Shown one piece after another: positions 36,916 through 44,938 of a stretch of 64,000 nt of DNA (position 1 is the stretch's first letter; the number at the start of each line of letters is the position of its first letter). The DNA is from Tsukamurella conjunctivitidis (GTDB lineage: Bacteria; Actinomycetota; Actinomycetes; Mycobacteriales; Mycobacteriaceae). The notes beneath the pieces are model-generated. The model saw only the letters and a list, made by a program, of their open reading frames with translations. It searched no databases and was not told the DNA's origin. The stretch covers positions 434,001-498,000 of the forward strand of contig NZ_VIGX01000002.1 of NCBI RefSeq assembly GCF_007858475.1, in the 5' to 3' direction. A program made the translations under genes and the position numbers.

Positions 36916-37913
36916 TGCGCGCGCGGATGACCACGATCTCCTTCTGGGTGTTCGTGGCGGGACTGCTCTGCGGCGGATTCGTGCTCGCGCGCGACATGGT
37001 GCCGCGATTCGCCGAATCCGGCGCGGGGATCGCTGCCGCACTGCCGATCATCCTCTTGGCGGCCGCTGCCATCGCCGTGATCATCTGGGCGCTCGACCGA
37101 TCGCACGCCCAGGTCCGCAGCGCCTGGGGGCTCGCCTTCGCCTGGGGCGCGATCGGCGCGTGCGGCCTGTCGCTGCAGATCAACGGATTCGCCTCGGACG
37201 CCGTGAGCGACGTCCTCGACGATCCGGGCGCCACCCACTGGGGCGCCGCCCTCGTCGGACCGCTCAACGAGGAGACGATCAAGGCCGCGGGCGTCGCCCT
37301 GCTGCTGGTGATGTTCCGCGACCGGCTGCGCCGCCCCCTGCAGATCTTCGCCGTCGGCGCGTTCGCGGGCCTCGGCTTCCAGGTCGTGGAGAACCTCTCC
37401 TACGCCATCACCTTCGCCCTGCGCGACGCCCAGTCCGACGTCGCCGGCGCCCTCACCGTCACGGTGCTGCGCGCGCTGTTCGGCTTCCAGTCGCACTGGG
37501 TGTACACCGGCTTCTTCGCGCTCGGCCTCGCGCTGCTGCGCAGCCGCCCGGCGCTCGCCGCCCTCGCCGTGGCGCTCTCCTACCTGATGCACTTCTGGTG
37601 GAACGCGCCCAGCGGCGACGATCCGATGATCGCCCTCGCCCTGATCCTGCTCAAGTGCGCCGTCACGCTGACTCTGCTCGGCGGGGCCTGGTGGTGGATG
37701 CTGCTCGAGCAACGACGGTGGCTGCAGGGCGCCATCCGCACTCCGGAGGCGGCGGCACTCGCCCCACCCGCCGAACTGGCGACGTTGCCCACCCGGGCGC
37801 AGCGGCGCGCCGGCGAGGAGTACCTGCGCTACTACTACGGCCCCGCCACCGCGGCGGTCGCCCGGGAGCGGCAGAGGTGGCTGATCCGCGAACTCACCTA
37901 CCGCGTGGGCTGA
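36915..37913 (+). CDS. PrsW-like intramembrane metalloprotease (CAAX-type)
   Basis: 332 residues with about eight membrane helices. The PrsW-type active residues are visible: Glu119-Glu120 in LNEETIKAAG, His194 in QSHWVYTG and His226 in MHFWWN. B. subtilis PrsW cleaves an anti-sigma factor; the substrate here is not known. The partner encoded upstream, coupled by TGATG, has a single membrane helix and is an obvious candidate substrate or regulator. The last 60 residues form a cytoplasmic tail. Confidence 0.87.
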   Translation: MRARMTTISFWVFVAGLLCGGFVLARDMVPRFAESGAGIAAALPIILLAAAAIAVIIWALDRSHAQVRSAWGLAFAWGAIGACGLSLQINGFASDAVSDVLDDPGATHWGAALVGPLNEETIKAAGVALLLVMFRDRLRRPLQIFAVGAFAGLGFQVVENLSYAITFALRDAQSDVAGALTVTVLRALFGFQSHWVYTGFFALGLALLRSRPALAALAVALSYLMHFWWNAPSGDDPMIALALILLKCAVTLTLLGGAWWWMLLEQRRWLQGAIRTPEAAALAPPAELATLPTRAQRRAGEEYLRYYYGPATAAVARERQRWLIRELTYRVG

Positions 37914-37915
37914 CC

Positions 37916-38548
37916 TCACCGGAAGACCACGGACAGCGGTGAACTGAGCGCCGCAGCGGCCACCGCGTGCGCCTCCGACTCCGACATGGCGAGCATCGCG
38001 GTCCGGGCCTGCTGCCGCGTGGCCTGCGGCGCCGCGGCCACGGCCACCGTGGCCGACCGGGCCAGCACGGCGGGGGAATCGTCCTTGCGCTGCGCCACCA
38101 CGTCGACCACATCGCCCGCGCGGAGCAGGTCCATCGTGGCCGAGTCCTGCAGCGAGACCGGTACCAGCCGCGCGCCGGGACGGATGTGCCCGGCGGTGCG
38201 GTCGGTCAGAACCCTGCGGCTCGTGAGGATCTCCCCGGCGCCCACCGGTCCCGTCACCGAGCGGCCGACGGCATCGTCGGGCCCGGTCAACGCGTCCTGC
38301 GGCGCCAGCTCCGCCGGGACGGTGCGCAGCACCAGGTCCTCGCCCGTGAGCCTGCCGCCCGGGCCCAGCTCGCGCGCGGCCACCAGCACCTGGGCCTGCG
38401 GTCCGCTCGGCCGGCTGGTGACGGCCACGACGAGGGCGAGCACCGCCAGTGCCGCGGCGGCTCCCCGTCGCGCCGTCAGTGTGCGCGCCCACCCCGGCCG
38501 CAGCGCGGCCCGGATCCGTTCCGCCCCGGTGGGTTGCAAGGAGTCCAT
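37916..38548 (-). CDS. SAF domain protein (CpaB/RcpC-like)
   Basis: 210 residues. One membrane helix near residues 37-55 precedes an SAF domain (VLVAARELGPGGRLTGEDLVLRTVP) and a second strand-rich domain (GARLVPVSLQDS, GDVVDVVAQ). The fold is shared with CpaB of Flp pilus systems and with antifreeze-like domains. No pilus genes are near, so the role is unclear. It ends two bases from the PrsW-like gene end (convergent). Confidence 0.8.
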   Translation of the reverse strand: MDSLQPTGAERIRAALRPGWARTLTARRGAAAALAVLALVVAVTSRPSGPQAQVLVAARELGPGGRLTGEDLVLRTVPAELAPQDALTGPDDAVGRSVTGPVGAGEILTSRRVLTDRTAGHIRPGARLVPVSLQDSATMDLLRAGDVVDVVAQRKDDSPAVLARSATVAVAAAPQATRQQARTAMLAMSESEAHAVAAAALSSPLSVVFR

Positions 38549-38639
38549 GCCCGGGACGCTACGACGGCGCACCGTCGGAACCCGCTCCGTGCGGGGGAGC
38601 CTGTGGATAACCCCGAACCTGTGGAGGAAGGCCGGAGGA

Positions 38640-39440
38640 TCAGGCCTGCGGATCCTTGTAGTAGACGATCTGGTGCGTGGTCGCGAGCAGCGCGCCGTTC
38701 CGGCCCCAGACCTGGCCGTACTGGTCGAAATGGCCGTGTCCGAAGCGGGCCGCGCGCGCGGTGGCGAGCACGTGGTCGTCGCCCTGCTGCTCCAGTTCCG
38801 CGGGGCTCGCGTGGAAGTAGGTCGTCAGCGAGATCGTCCCGGCGGGCACGTAGGTGCCGCGGCGCAGGAAGATGCGCGGGAAGAAGGAGTCGGAGATCGA
38901 CGCGAGCGCGGCGTAGTCCAGCGGGCGCGCGGGCTTGTCGCGGATCCACATGGTGGTCGTCGACCCGTCCTGCGGGCCGTCCATCTCCAGGCTGCCCTCG
39001 ACGAAGCGGGTCTCGTAGTTCTTCGCCCACTCCACGAACTCCGGCATGGACAGCTCGGGGTAGTCCGCCGGGCCCTGCACGGGCGGGAAGGACAGCTCGG
39101 TGGCGCTCCAGGTGTCGCGGCGGGTGCCGAACACCGCGGTACCGGAGGCGACGGCGCCGTCGCCCTGACTGATGACGAACGTGAAGTGCTGGTTCGTACG
39201 GTTCGTGCGCAGCACGGTGATCGCGACGTCCAGCGCGCCGTCCTTGATCGGGGCGGCGTAGTTGAGCGTGAGGCTCAGCGGGTGGCCCTGCGCATCGGGG
39301 TGCGCCTGCAGCGCGGTGACCACCGTGGCGGCGGTGATCCCGCCGAACGGCCCGACCATGTTGTTGTAGGCCGGGTGGGTCCGCGCGCGGAAGCCCCCGT
39401 CGATGGGCTGGAGCGCCGTCGCCTCGTCGAAGGCGTGCAT
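38640..39440 (-). CDS. Acyl-CoA thioesterase (TesB-like double hotdog)
   Basis: 266 residues. The two hotdog halves are visible: an N-terminal one with GPFGGITAATVVTALQAHP and a C-terminal one with ISDSFFPRIF, LTTYFHASPAEL and WGRNGALLATTHQIVYYK. Family members hydrolyse acyl-CoA. The start overlaps the FmdB stop by TGATG; a GTG one codon earlier is possible. Confidence 0.88.
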   Translation of the reverse strand: MHAFDEATALQPIDGGFRARTHPAYNNMVGPFGGITAATVVTALQAHPDAQGHPLSLTLNYAAPIKDGALDVAITVLRTNRTNQHFTFVISQGDGAVASGTAVFGTRRDTWSATELSFPPVQGPADYPELSMPEFVEWAKNYETRFVEGSLEMDGPQDGSTTTMWIRDKPARPLDYAALASISDSFFPRIFLRRGTYVPAGTISLTTYFHASPAELEQQGDDHVLATARAARFGHGHFDQYGQVWGRNGALLATTHQIVYYKDPQA

Positions 39441-39697
39441 CACGAGCCCGAGGTCGTGGCCTTATCGGCCTTCGGCGCGTCCGGCTTCTTCTCGGACTTG
39501 GCCGTCGTATCGGCCTTGGAGCTGCGGGAATCGGTGCGGTAGAAGCCGCTGCCCTTGAACACGACGCCGACGGAGTTGAACAACTTCCGCAGCGGGCCGC
39601 CGCAGTTGGGGCACACGGTCAACGGATCGTCGGAGAAGGACTGGACGGCGTCGAAGGCCTCGCCGCACTCCTTGCACTGATACGAATAGGTAGGCAC
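39440..39697 (-). CDS. FmdB-type zinc-ribbon protein, Ruc (Rv0991c)-like
   Basis: 85 residues. Residues 1-45 are a zinc ribbon with CKECG and CPNCG; the rest is a Lys/Ser/Asp-rich disordered tail. The M. tuberculosis homologue Rv0991c was described as Ruc, a redox-regulated chaperone with an unstructured C-terminus, where zinc release by oxidation activates holdase function. Locus position near 5-FTHF cyclo-ligase also matches. The same function is inferred here. Confidence 0.85.
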   Translation of the reverse strand: MPTYSYQCKECGEAFDAVQSFSDDPLTVCPNCGGPLRKLFNSVGVVFKGSGFYRTDSRSSKADTTAKSEKKPDAPKADKATTSGS

Positions 39698-39770
39698 CTA
39701 CTGATTCTACCTCTCGAATTAGCACTCCTGCGATTCGAGTGCCAAGGATGTGAGCGGATACGATACCGCC

Positions 39771-40322
39771 ATGACGGTTCCCTCACCTGCGCGGCGGATC
39801 GTGGACGCGGCACGCGAGGTGATCGCCGCGAACGGCATCCCCGGCGTCAGCATGGATCAGGTCGCCAAGCAGGCGCACGTCTCCCGCAGCACGCTGTACC
39901 GGATCTTCCCGAACCGCGACCAGCTGATCGCCCGGGTCGTGGCCATCGAGATCCGCACCCTGCGCCGCAAGCTCGACAAGACGATCGTCGGGTACACGCC
40001 GCAGCAGACGCTGGTCGAGGTCTTCGTGCTGAGCATCGAACAGGCCGAGTCGAACCTCGCGGTCTCGAAGGTGCTGGCCGCCGAGCCCGAGTACTTCCTA
40101 CGCATCCCGCGCGGCGTGTGGGACCTGCTCATCCAGGGCATCGTCATCCGGCTGCGCAACACCGGTGCCGAGCAGGACTACGCCGAGCTGTGCTCCGTGG
40201 TGGACCTGATGCTGCGGATCACCGGATCGCTGCTCTCCAACTCGCCGACCGGCCTCGACATCAGCGATTCCGCCGCACTCCGCGCGTACGGCGAGAAGTA
40301 CATCTCCCGACTGCTGGTCTGA
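39771..40322 (+). CDS. TetR-family regulator
   Basis: 183 residues. The N-terminal helix-turn-helix (IVDAAREVIAANGIPGVSMDQVAKQAHVSRSTLYRIFPN in outline) is typical; the C-terminal ligand domain is variable. The ATG at 39771 was chosen; a GTG at 39750 with an AAGGA in front would add seven residues. It is convergent with the next gene, and its target is not evident from context. Confidence 0.87.
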   Translation: MTVPSPARRIVDAAREVIAANGIPGVSMDQVAKQAHVSRSTLYRIFPNRDQLIARVVAIEIRTLRRKLDKTIVGYTPQQTLVEVFVLSIEQAESNLAVSKVLAAEPEYFLRIPRGVWDLLIQGIVIRLRNTGAEQDYAELCSVVDLMLRITGSLLSNSPTGLDISDSAALRAYGEKYISRLLV

Positions 40323-40341
40323 ACGCCGGGGATTTCGCGCC

Positions 40342-41244
40342 CTACGCGGCATCGAAGCCGGATCCGGCCTCGGTGCCCGTCTCAGTGCGAATCTCCCGGG
40401 TCTTCCCCAGGTGGCGGTCGGTCCGGACGATGTCGAGGATGTCGTCGCGAATCTCTTCCCAGTTCGCGATGACATCCTCGTAGTCGATGCGCATCACGCG
40501 ATAGTCCCCGCGCACGGCGATCCGGTCGCGACGCAGGTCGGCGCGACGTTGAGCCCCGCCGTGGTAGCCCTCGCTGTCGCACTCGACGACGAACTTGTCT
40601 CCCAACAGGAGGTCGACGATCCCCCACGGCAGCGGCACCTGCGTCCGCACTGTGATTCCGAGGCAGTGCAGGCGGTAGCGGACGATCGACTCGGTTCCGC
40701 TCCCAGAAGCGGGATCGAGCAGCCCGAGCAGCCGGACGATGCGTTTCGGCGCGCCGTCGAACAACGCGCGAACGTCCTGCACGGTCCACAGGTTCGGCGG
40801 GCGCAGCAGCGAGTCGAGGACCGCGACGATCTCCTCGTCCGCCAGGCACTGCGCCGCGCACAGCACCGCGACCGGGAGCGGATCGACGGCGCTCGTGGGC
40901 GTCGCGAGAGAGCGGAACGCCCGGCACTGCCTGTGTGTCCGCTGGTGCTTGAGATGCCGAGGCCAGCGGAGATGCGTCTGGCTCCGCCGAGGGGGAATCC
41001 ACACCCCGGGGTAGTACTCCAGCGCCGAAACGCACGTGATCGCGGCGCCGCATTTCACCGCGGCCAGCACGATCGGCCGCGCGTCCGGCGTCGCGTACCA
41101 GCCGCGGCGGACCGGGGTGATCACGCGGCGGCTGCGCAGCCGCTCGATCTCCGCGACGTCGACGCCCTCGCGTACGAGTTGCCGGCGTGAAACGACGCCC
41201 CCGTTGTGTGCTGCGATCCGCGCGATGAACGCTGGAGTATCCAT
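40342..41244 (-). CDS. AbiEi-like wHTH plus DUF559-type (VSR-like) endonuclease domain protein
   Basis: 300 residues. The N-terminus (residues 1-75) has a winged-helix segment seen in AbiEi-type antitoxins (NGGVVSRRQLVREGV, RRGWYA). The C-terminus has a DUF559/VSR-like nuclease core: a Glu in TESIVRYRL, then GIVDLLL and FVVECDSEGYH, with a later RRADLRRDRI and a YRVMRIDYEDV strand. Most such actinobacterial proteins are orphans. No toxin partner is next to it, so it is not a toxin-antitoxin pair. Role unknown. Confidence 0.78.
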   Translation of the reverse strand: MDTPAFIARIAAHNGGVVSRRQLVREGVDVAEIERLRSRRVITPVRRGWYATPDARPIVLAAVKCGAAITCVSALEYYPGVWIPPRRSQTHLRWPRHLKHQRTHRQCRAFRSLATPTSAVDPLPVAVLCAAQCLADEEIVAVLDSLLRPPNLWTVQDVRALFDGAPKRIVRLLGLLDPASGSGTESIVRYRLHCLGITVRTQVPLPWGIVDLLLGDKFVVECDSEGYHGGAQRRADLRRDRIAVRGDYRVMRIDYEDVIANWEEIRDDILDIVRTDRHLGKTREIRTETGTEAGSGFDAA

Positions 41245-41423
41245 GGAAGCGATCCTGGAGGTGCACCTGAGCCGATCGCGTGCGTACGGCCGGTGCCTGT
41301 GGATCAAACAAGTTTCGTACGTTTACCTGTGGATGGACGACCCCGGCCGGGGATTCAGCACTGCAGCCGCATCCGAAGCCGAATCCGGCCTCGGGTCTTG
41401 TCTCGATGCGAAATCGCCGGGGC

Positions 41424-41948
41424 TCAGAACTCCACCAAACCCGATGGTGTCAGGGCGGCGTGCACCGGTACGTCCGTGGGCTCCGCCGGCAGGGAGTCCA
41501 CCAGCTCGTCGTCGTAGACCACCGCGATCAGCCGGGGGCCGGGCGTCAGCGACCGGTCGTAGTAGCCGGCTCCCCTCCCCAGCCGCACCCCCGCGCGGGA
41601 ACAGCCGAGCGCGGGCAGCAGGACCGTCGAGGCGGAGGTCACGGCGTCCGGGCCGAGCCGGGAACCCGCGGGCTCGAGCAGCCCGAACGGGCCCGGAGCC
41701 AGTGACCCCGACCACGCCCAGTCCAGCGGTCCCGGCTCCGGCGGGGTCACCGGCAGCAGCACCGTCCGGTCGAGGACGAAGCCCGGCTCGGAGCCCACGG
41801 GGACGTAGGCGGCGACCACCTCGCCGAGGTCGAGACCGGCCAGGACCTCGGTCAACGACGCCGCGGCCGCCGCGCGCGCGGCGTCGGACATCGCGGCCCG
41901 GCCGCGGCGGAACCGCGTGCGCCAGGCGGCCTTGGATTCAGCGGTCAT
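41424..41948 (-). CDS. 5-formyltetrahydrofolate cyclo-ligase
   Basis: 174 residues. RLGRGAGYYDRSL near residue 120 is the ATP/folate-site signature; VLLPALG and LIAVVYDDELVD also fit. It recycles 5-formyl-THF to 5,10-methenyl-THF using ATP. Corresponds to Rv0992c beside galU in M. tuberculosis, the same arrangement as here. Confidence 0.93.
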   Translation of the reverse strand: MTAESKAAWRTRFRRGRAAMSDAARAAAAASLTEVLAGLDLGEVVAAYVPVGSEPGFVLDRTVLLPVTPPEPGPLDWAWSGSLAPGPFGLLEPAGSRLGPDAVTSASTVLLPALGCSRAGVRLGRGAGYYDRSLTPGPRLIAVVYDDELVDSLPAEPTDVPVHAALTPSGLVEF

Positions 41949-42008
41949 GCGGCGAACTCCCAGCCACTCGGATCGTTACCATCACGTGACCTAGCCTAAG
42001 GTGGGGGA

Positions 42009-42908
42009 ATGACCACAGCGCCGTCCATTCCGAAGACCGCGATCGTCCCTGCCGCAGGCCTCGGTACCCGCTTCCTCCCCGCGACGAAGACGGTGCCGAA
42101 GGAACTGCTGCCCGTGGTCGACACGCCCGGCATCGAGCTGGTGGCGGAGGAGGCCGCGGCCGCCGGCGCCGAGCGCCTCTGCATCGTGACCAGTCCCGGC
42201 AAGGACGGTGTGGTCGCCCACTTCGTCGAGGACCTCGTGCTCGAGGGCACGCTGGAGAAGCGCGGCAAGACCGCGATGCTCGACAAGGTGCGCCGCGCCC
42301 CGAACCTGATCCACGCCGAGGCCGTCATCCAGGAGAAACCGCTCGGCCTGGGGCACGCCGTGGCCTGCGTCGAGCCCGTGCTGGACGACGACGAGGACGC
42401 GGTCAGCGTGCTCCTGCCCGACGACCTGGTGCTGCCCAACGGGGTGCTCACCACCATGGCGAAGGTCCGCGAGAAGCGCGGCGGCTCGGTGCTCTGCGCG
42501 ATCGAGGTCAGCAAGGAGCAGATCAGCAGCTACGGCGCCTTCGACGTCGAGATCGTGCCCGACGCCGCCAATCCCGACGTGCTCAAGGTCAACGGCATGG
42601 TCGAGAAGCCCAAGGCCGAGGACGCCCCGTCGAACTACGCGGCCGCGGGCCGCTACCTGCTGGACCGCGCGATCTTCGACGCGCTGCGCCGCATCGACAA
42701 GGGCGCCGGCGGCGAGATCCAGCTGACGGACGCCATCGCGCTGCTCATCAGCGAGGGCCATCCCGTGCACGTGGTGGTGCACCGCGGAACCCGACACGAC
42801 CTCGGAAATCCCGGGGGCTACCTCAAGGCTGCGGTTGACTTGGCGTTGGACCGTGACGACTACGGGCCCGACCTGCGCGAGTGGCTGCAGGTTCGCCTGA
42901 CCAAGTAG
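42009..42908 (+). CDS. galU: UTP-glucose-1-phosphate uridylyltransferase
   Basis: 299 residues. The N-terminal VPAAGLGTRFLPATKTVPKELLP is the nucleotide-binding signature; the Lys in FVED-like motifs and VEKPKAEDAPSN are typical. It makes UDP-glucose, needed for galactan and other envelope polysaccharides. It heads the galU-glp-rimJ-glpR block. Confidence 0.96.
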   Translation: MTTAPSIPKTAIVPAAGLGTRFLPATKTVPKELLPVVDTPGIELVAEEAAAAGAERLCIVTSPGKDGVVAHFVEDLVLEGTLEKRGKTAMLDKVRRAPNLIHAEAVIQEKPLGLGHAVACVEPVLDDDEDAVSVLLPDDLVLPNGVLTTMAKVREKRGGSVLCAIEVSKEQISSYGAFDVEIVPDAANPDVLKVNGMVEKPKAEDAPSNYAAAGRYLLDRAIFDALRRIDKGAGGEIQLTDAIALLISEGHPVHVVVHRGTRHDLGNPGGYLKAAVDLALDRDDYGPDLREWLQVRLTK

Positions 42909-42920
42909 GAGGCCGAGTAC

Positions 42921-44162
42921 ATGCGCTCCGTGGAGGACCATCTGGCACGGGTCACGGCCGCGGCGGTGGCGCCGCGCCCGGTGCGCGTGGGGATCTCCGA
43001 GGCGCAGGGCCTCATGTGCGCGGAGGAAGTGGTCGTCGAGAACGCTCTCCCCGCCTTCGATCAGGCCGCGATCGACGGCTACGCCGTGCGCTCGGTGGAC
43101 GTGGCGACCGCCGGCGAGACCGACGAGGAGACCGGGGAGTCCATCGTGGTGTCGCTGCCGGTGGTGGGCGAGGTCCGTGCGGGCAACCGCCAGCCGATCC
43201 GGCTGCAGCCCGGCCAGGCCGTCAAGGTCGAGACCGGCGCGCCCCTGCCGACGCTCGCCGACGCCGTCCTGCCCGACAAGTGGACCGACGGTGGCCTGTC
43301 GAAGGTCCGCGTCGGACACTCCGTCCGATCCGGGCAGTACGTCCGTCGCACGGGTGACGATGTGCAGCCGGGTGATGTCGCGGTGCGCCGCGGCACCGTC
43401 GTCGGCCCCGCGCAGGTGGGCCTCCTCGCCGCCGTCGGTCGCGACAAGGTGCTGGTGCACCCGCGGCCGCGCGTCGCGGTGATCTCCGTGGGCCGCGAGC
43501 TCGTCGACATCGACCGGGACACCGGCGCAGGCCAGGTCTACGACGTGGCCTCCTACGCGCTGGCCGCCGCCGCCCGCGACTGCGGCGCCGAGGTGCACCG
43601 CGTCGGCATCGTCACCACCGACGGCGTGCGGGAGGCCGTCGAGGCACAGCTGCAGCGCTCCGAGGTCGTGCTCGTGACCTCCGCGCTCGGCGGCACCGCC
43701 TCCGAGGACATCACCGCGGCGCTCACCGAGCTCGGCGATCTCGAGGTGGACCGCATCGCGATGCACCCCGCGTCCGTGCAGGGCTTCGGCACCCTCGGCG
43801 CCGACCAGGTGCCCACCTTCCTGCTGCCCTCGAACCCGATGAGCGCGCTGGTCGCCTTCGAGGTGATGGTGCGCCCGCTCATCCGCATCGCGCTCGGCAA
43901 GCGGCAGCCCATGCGCCGGCTCGTGACCGCGAAGAGCGCCGCCGCGCACCAGTCGCCGGCGGGCCGTCGCGAGTACGTCCGCGGCCAGCTCATGCGCGAC
44001 GAGGACACCGGCGAGTTCATGGTCGCGCCGATCCCGGACAACGGATCCCACCTCCTGGTCAGTCTGGCCGAGGCCAACTGCCTGATCGTGGTGGACCCGG
44101 AGGTCACCGAGGTCCGCGCGGGCGACGACGTGGTCGTCGCCTTCCTCGCCCAGCGCGGCTGA
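42921..44162 (+). CDS. glp: MoeA/gephyrin-like protein (Glp)
   Basis: 413 residues. The gephyrin-like domains are all present: FDQAAIDGYAVRS near residue 40, VKVETGAPLPTLADAVLPDKW, VLVHPRPRVAVISVGRELVD, and LPSNPMSALVAFEVMVRP. In corynebacteria the homologue Glp binds FtsZ and works with GlpR; the present synteny with rimJ and a GlpR-like gene favours Glp over a molybdenum-cofactor enzyme, although a metabolic role cannot be excluded. In M. tuberculosis this gene is annotated moeA1. Confidence 0.87.
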   Translation: MRSVEDHLARVTAAAVAPRPVRVGISEAQGLMCAEEVVVENALPAFDQAAIDGYAVRSVDVATAGETDEETGESIVVSLPVVGEVRAGNRQPIRLQPGQAVKVETGAPLPTLADAVLPDKWTDGGLSKVRVGHSVRSGQYVRRTGDDVQPGDVAVRRGTVVGPAQVGLLAAVGRDKVLVHPRPRVAVISVGRELVDIDRDTGAGQVYDVASYALAAAARDCGAEVHRVGIVTTDGVREAVEAQLQRSEVVLVTSALGGTASEDITAALTELGDLEVDRIAMHPASVQGFGTLGADQVPTFLLPSNPMSALVAFEVMVRPLIRIALGKRQPMRRLVTAKSAAAHQSPAGRREYVRGQLMRDEDTGEFMVAPIPDNGSHLLVSLAEANCLIVVDPEVTEVRAGDDVVVAFLAQRG

Positions 44163-44167
44163 CCGCG

Positions 44168-44797
44168 GTGTTCGGAGCGGACTGGCAGGTCGAACTCGGG
44201 CCCCTCACGACTGCCGCCGGCGTCGTGCGGTTGCGTCCCATCCGCGCCCGCGACGGTCGTCAGTGGTCGCGGCTGCGCCTGCTCAACCGGGTGGAGCTCG
44301 AGCCCTGGGAACCGTCGGGCGAGGTGAACTGGCAGCGCCGGCACGCCGCGTCGCAGTGGCAGCCGCTGTGCGCCTCCCTGCGCTCGCAGGCCCGGTCCGG
44401 CACCATCGTTCCGCTCGTCATCGAGGTCGACGGTGCCTACGCCGGCCAGATCACCATCGGGAACATCACCCGCGGGCAGCTGCAGAGCGCCTGGGTGGGG
44501 TACTGGGTCGACCGGCGGGTGACCGGCCGCGGGGTGGCGACGGCGGCGGTCGCGCTCGCCGTCGATCACTGCTTCGGGGCTCTGCGGCTGCACCGCGTGG
44601 ACGCGACGGTGCGCCCCGAGAATGCGGGATCGCGTGCCGTGCTCCGCAATTCGGGGTTCCGCGAGGAGGGTTTGCTGCGGCGGTACCTGCACGTCGACGG
44701 TGCCTGGCGCGATCACCTGCTCGTCGCGATCACGGCCGAGGAGGTCGCGGACTCGATGGTCGCGCGGGTGGTCCGGTCGGGGCGGGCCCGGTTCTGA
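44168..44797 (+). CDS. rimJ: GNAT N-acetyltransferase (RimJ-like)
   Basis: 209 residues with a GTG start five bases after the glp stop. The GNAT motif A is modified (WVGYWVDRRVTGRGVATAAV near residue 110-130) and motif B reads VRPENAGSRAVLRNSGFREEGLLRRY. Such enzymes acetylate N-termini of ribosomal or other proteins. It is a fixed member of the galU-glp-rimJ-glpR block. Confidence 0.9.
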   Translation: MFGADWQVELGPLTTAAGVVRLRPIRARDGRQWSRLRLLNRVELEPWEPSGEVNWQRRHAASQWQPLCASLRSQARSGTIVPLVIEVDGAYAGQITIGNITRGQLQSAWVGYWVDRRVTGRGVATAAVALAVDHCFGALRLHRVDATVRPENAGSRAVLRNSGFREEGLLRRYLHVDGAWRDHLLVAITAEEVADSMVARVVRSGRARF

Positions 44798-44938
44798 GCG
44801 TGTGACTGAAGTGACTGTTTGAGATTTTTGGGGTTTGCCTACGGCGCGTCGGGTGCGCTGATCCACCCTGGTGAAATAGCCTTCGAGGCGACTTACACGG
44901 ATGTGATCCGTGCTCGCTGATTGCCGGAGGGAGCCGAC

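Noticed and set aside
36540-38492. 650-residue minus-strand frame over the PrsW-like and SAF genes
   Set aside because: It overlaps two well-supported genes in full, and its protein is Gly/Arg-rich without domain features.
40342-41244. Toxin-antitoxin system
   Set aside because: The AbiEi-like domain is present but no AbiEii-type toxin gene is adjacent.
41991-44051. 686-residue minus-strand frame opposite galU and glp
   Set aside because: Both opposite genes have clear catalytic motifs. This frame is a GC-skew artefact.
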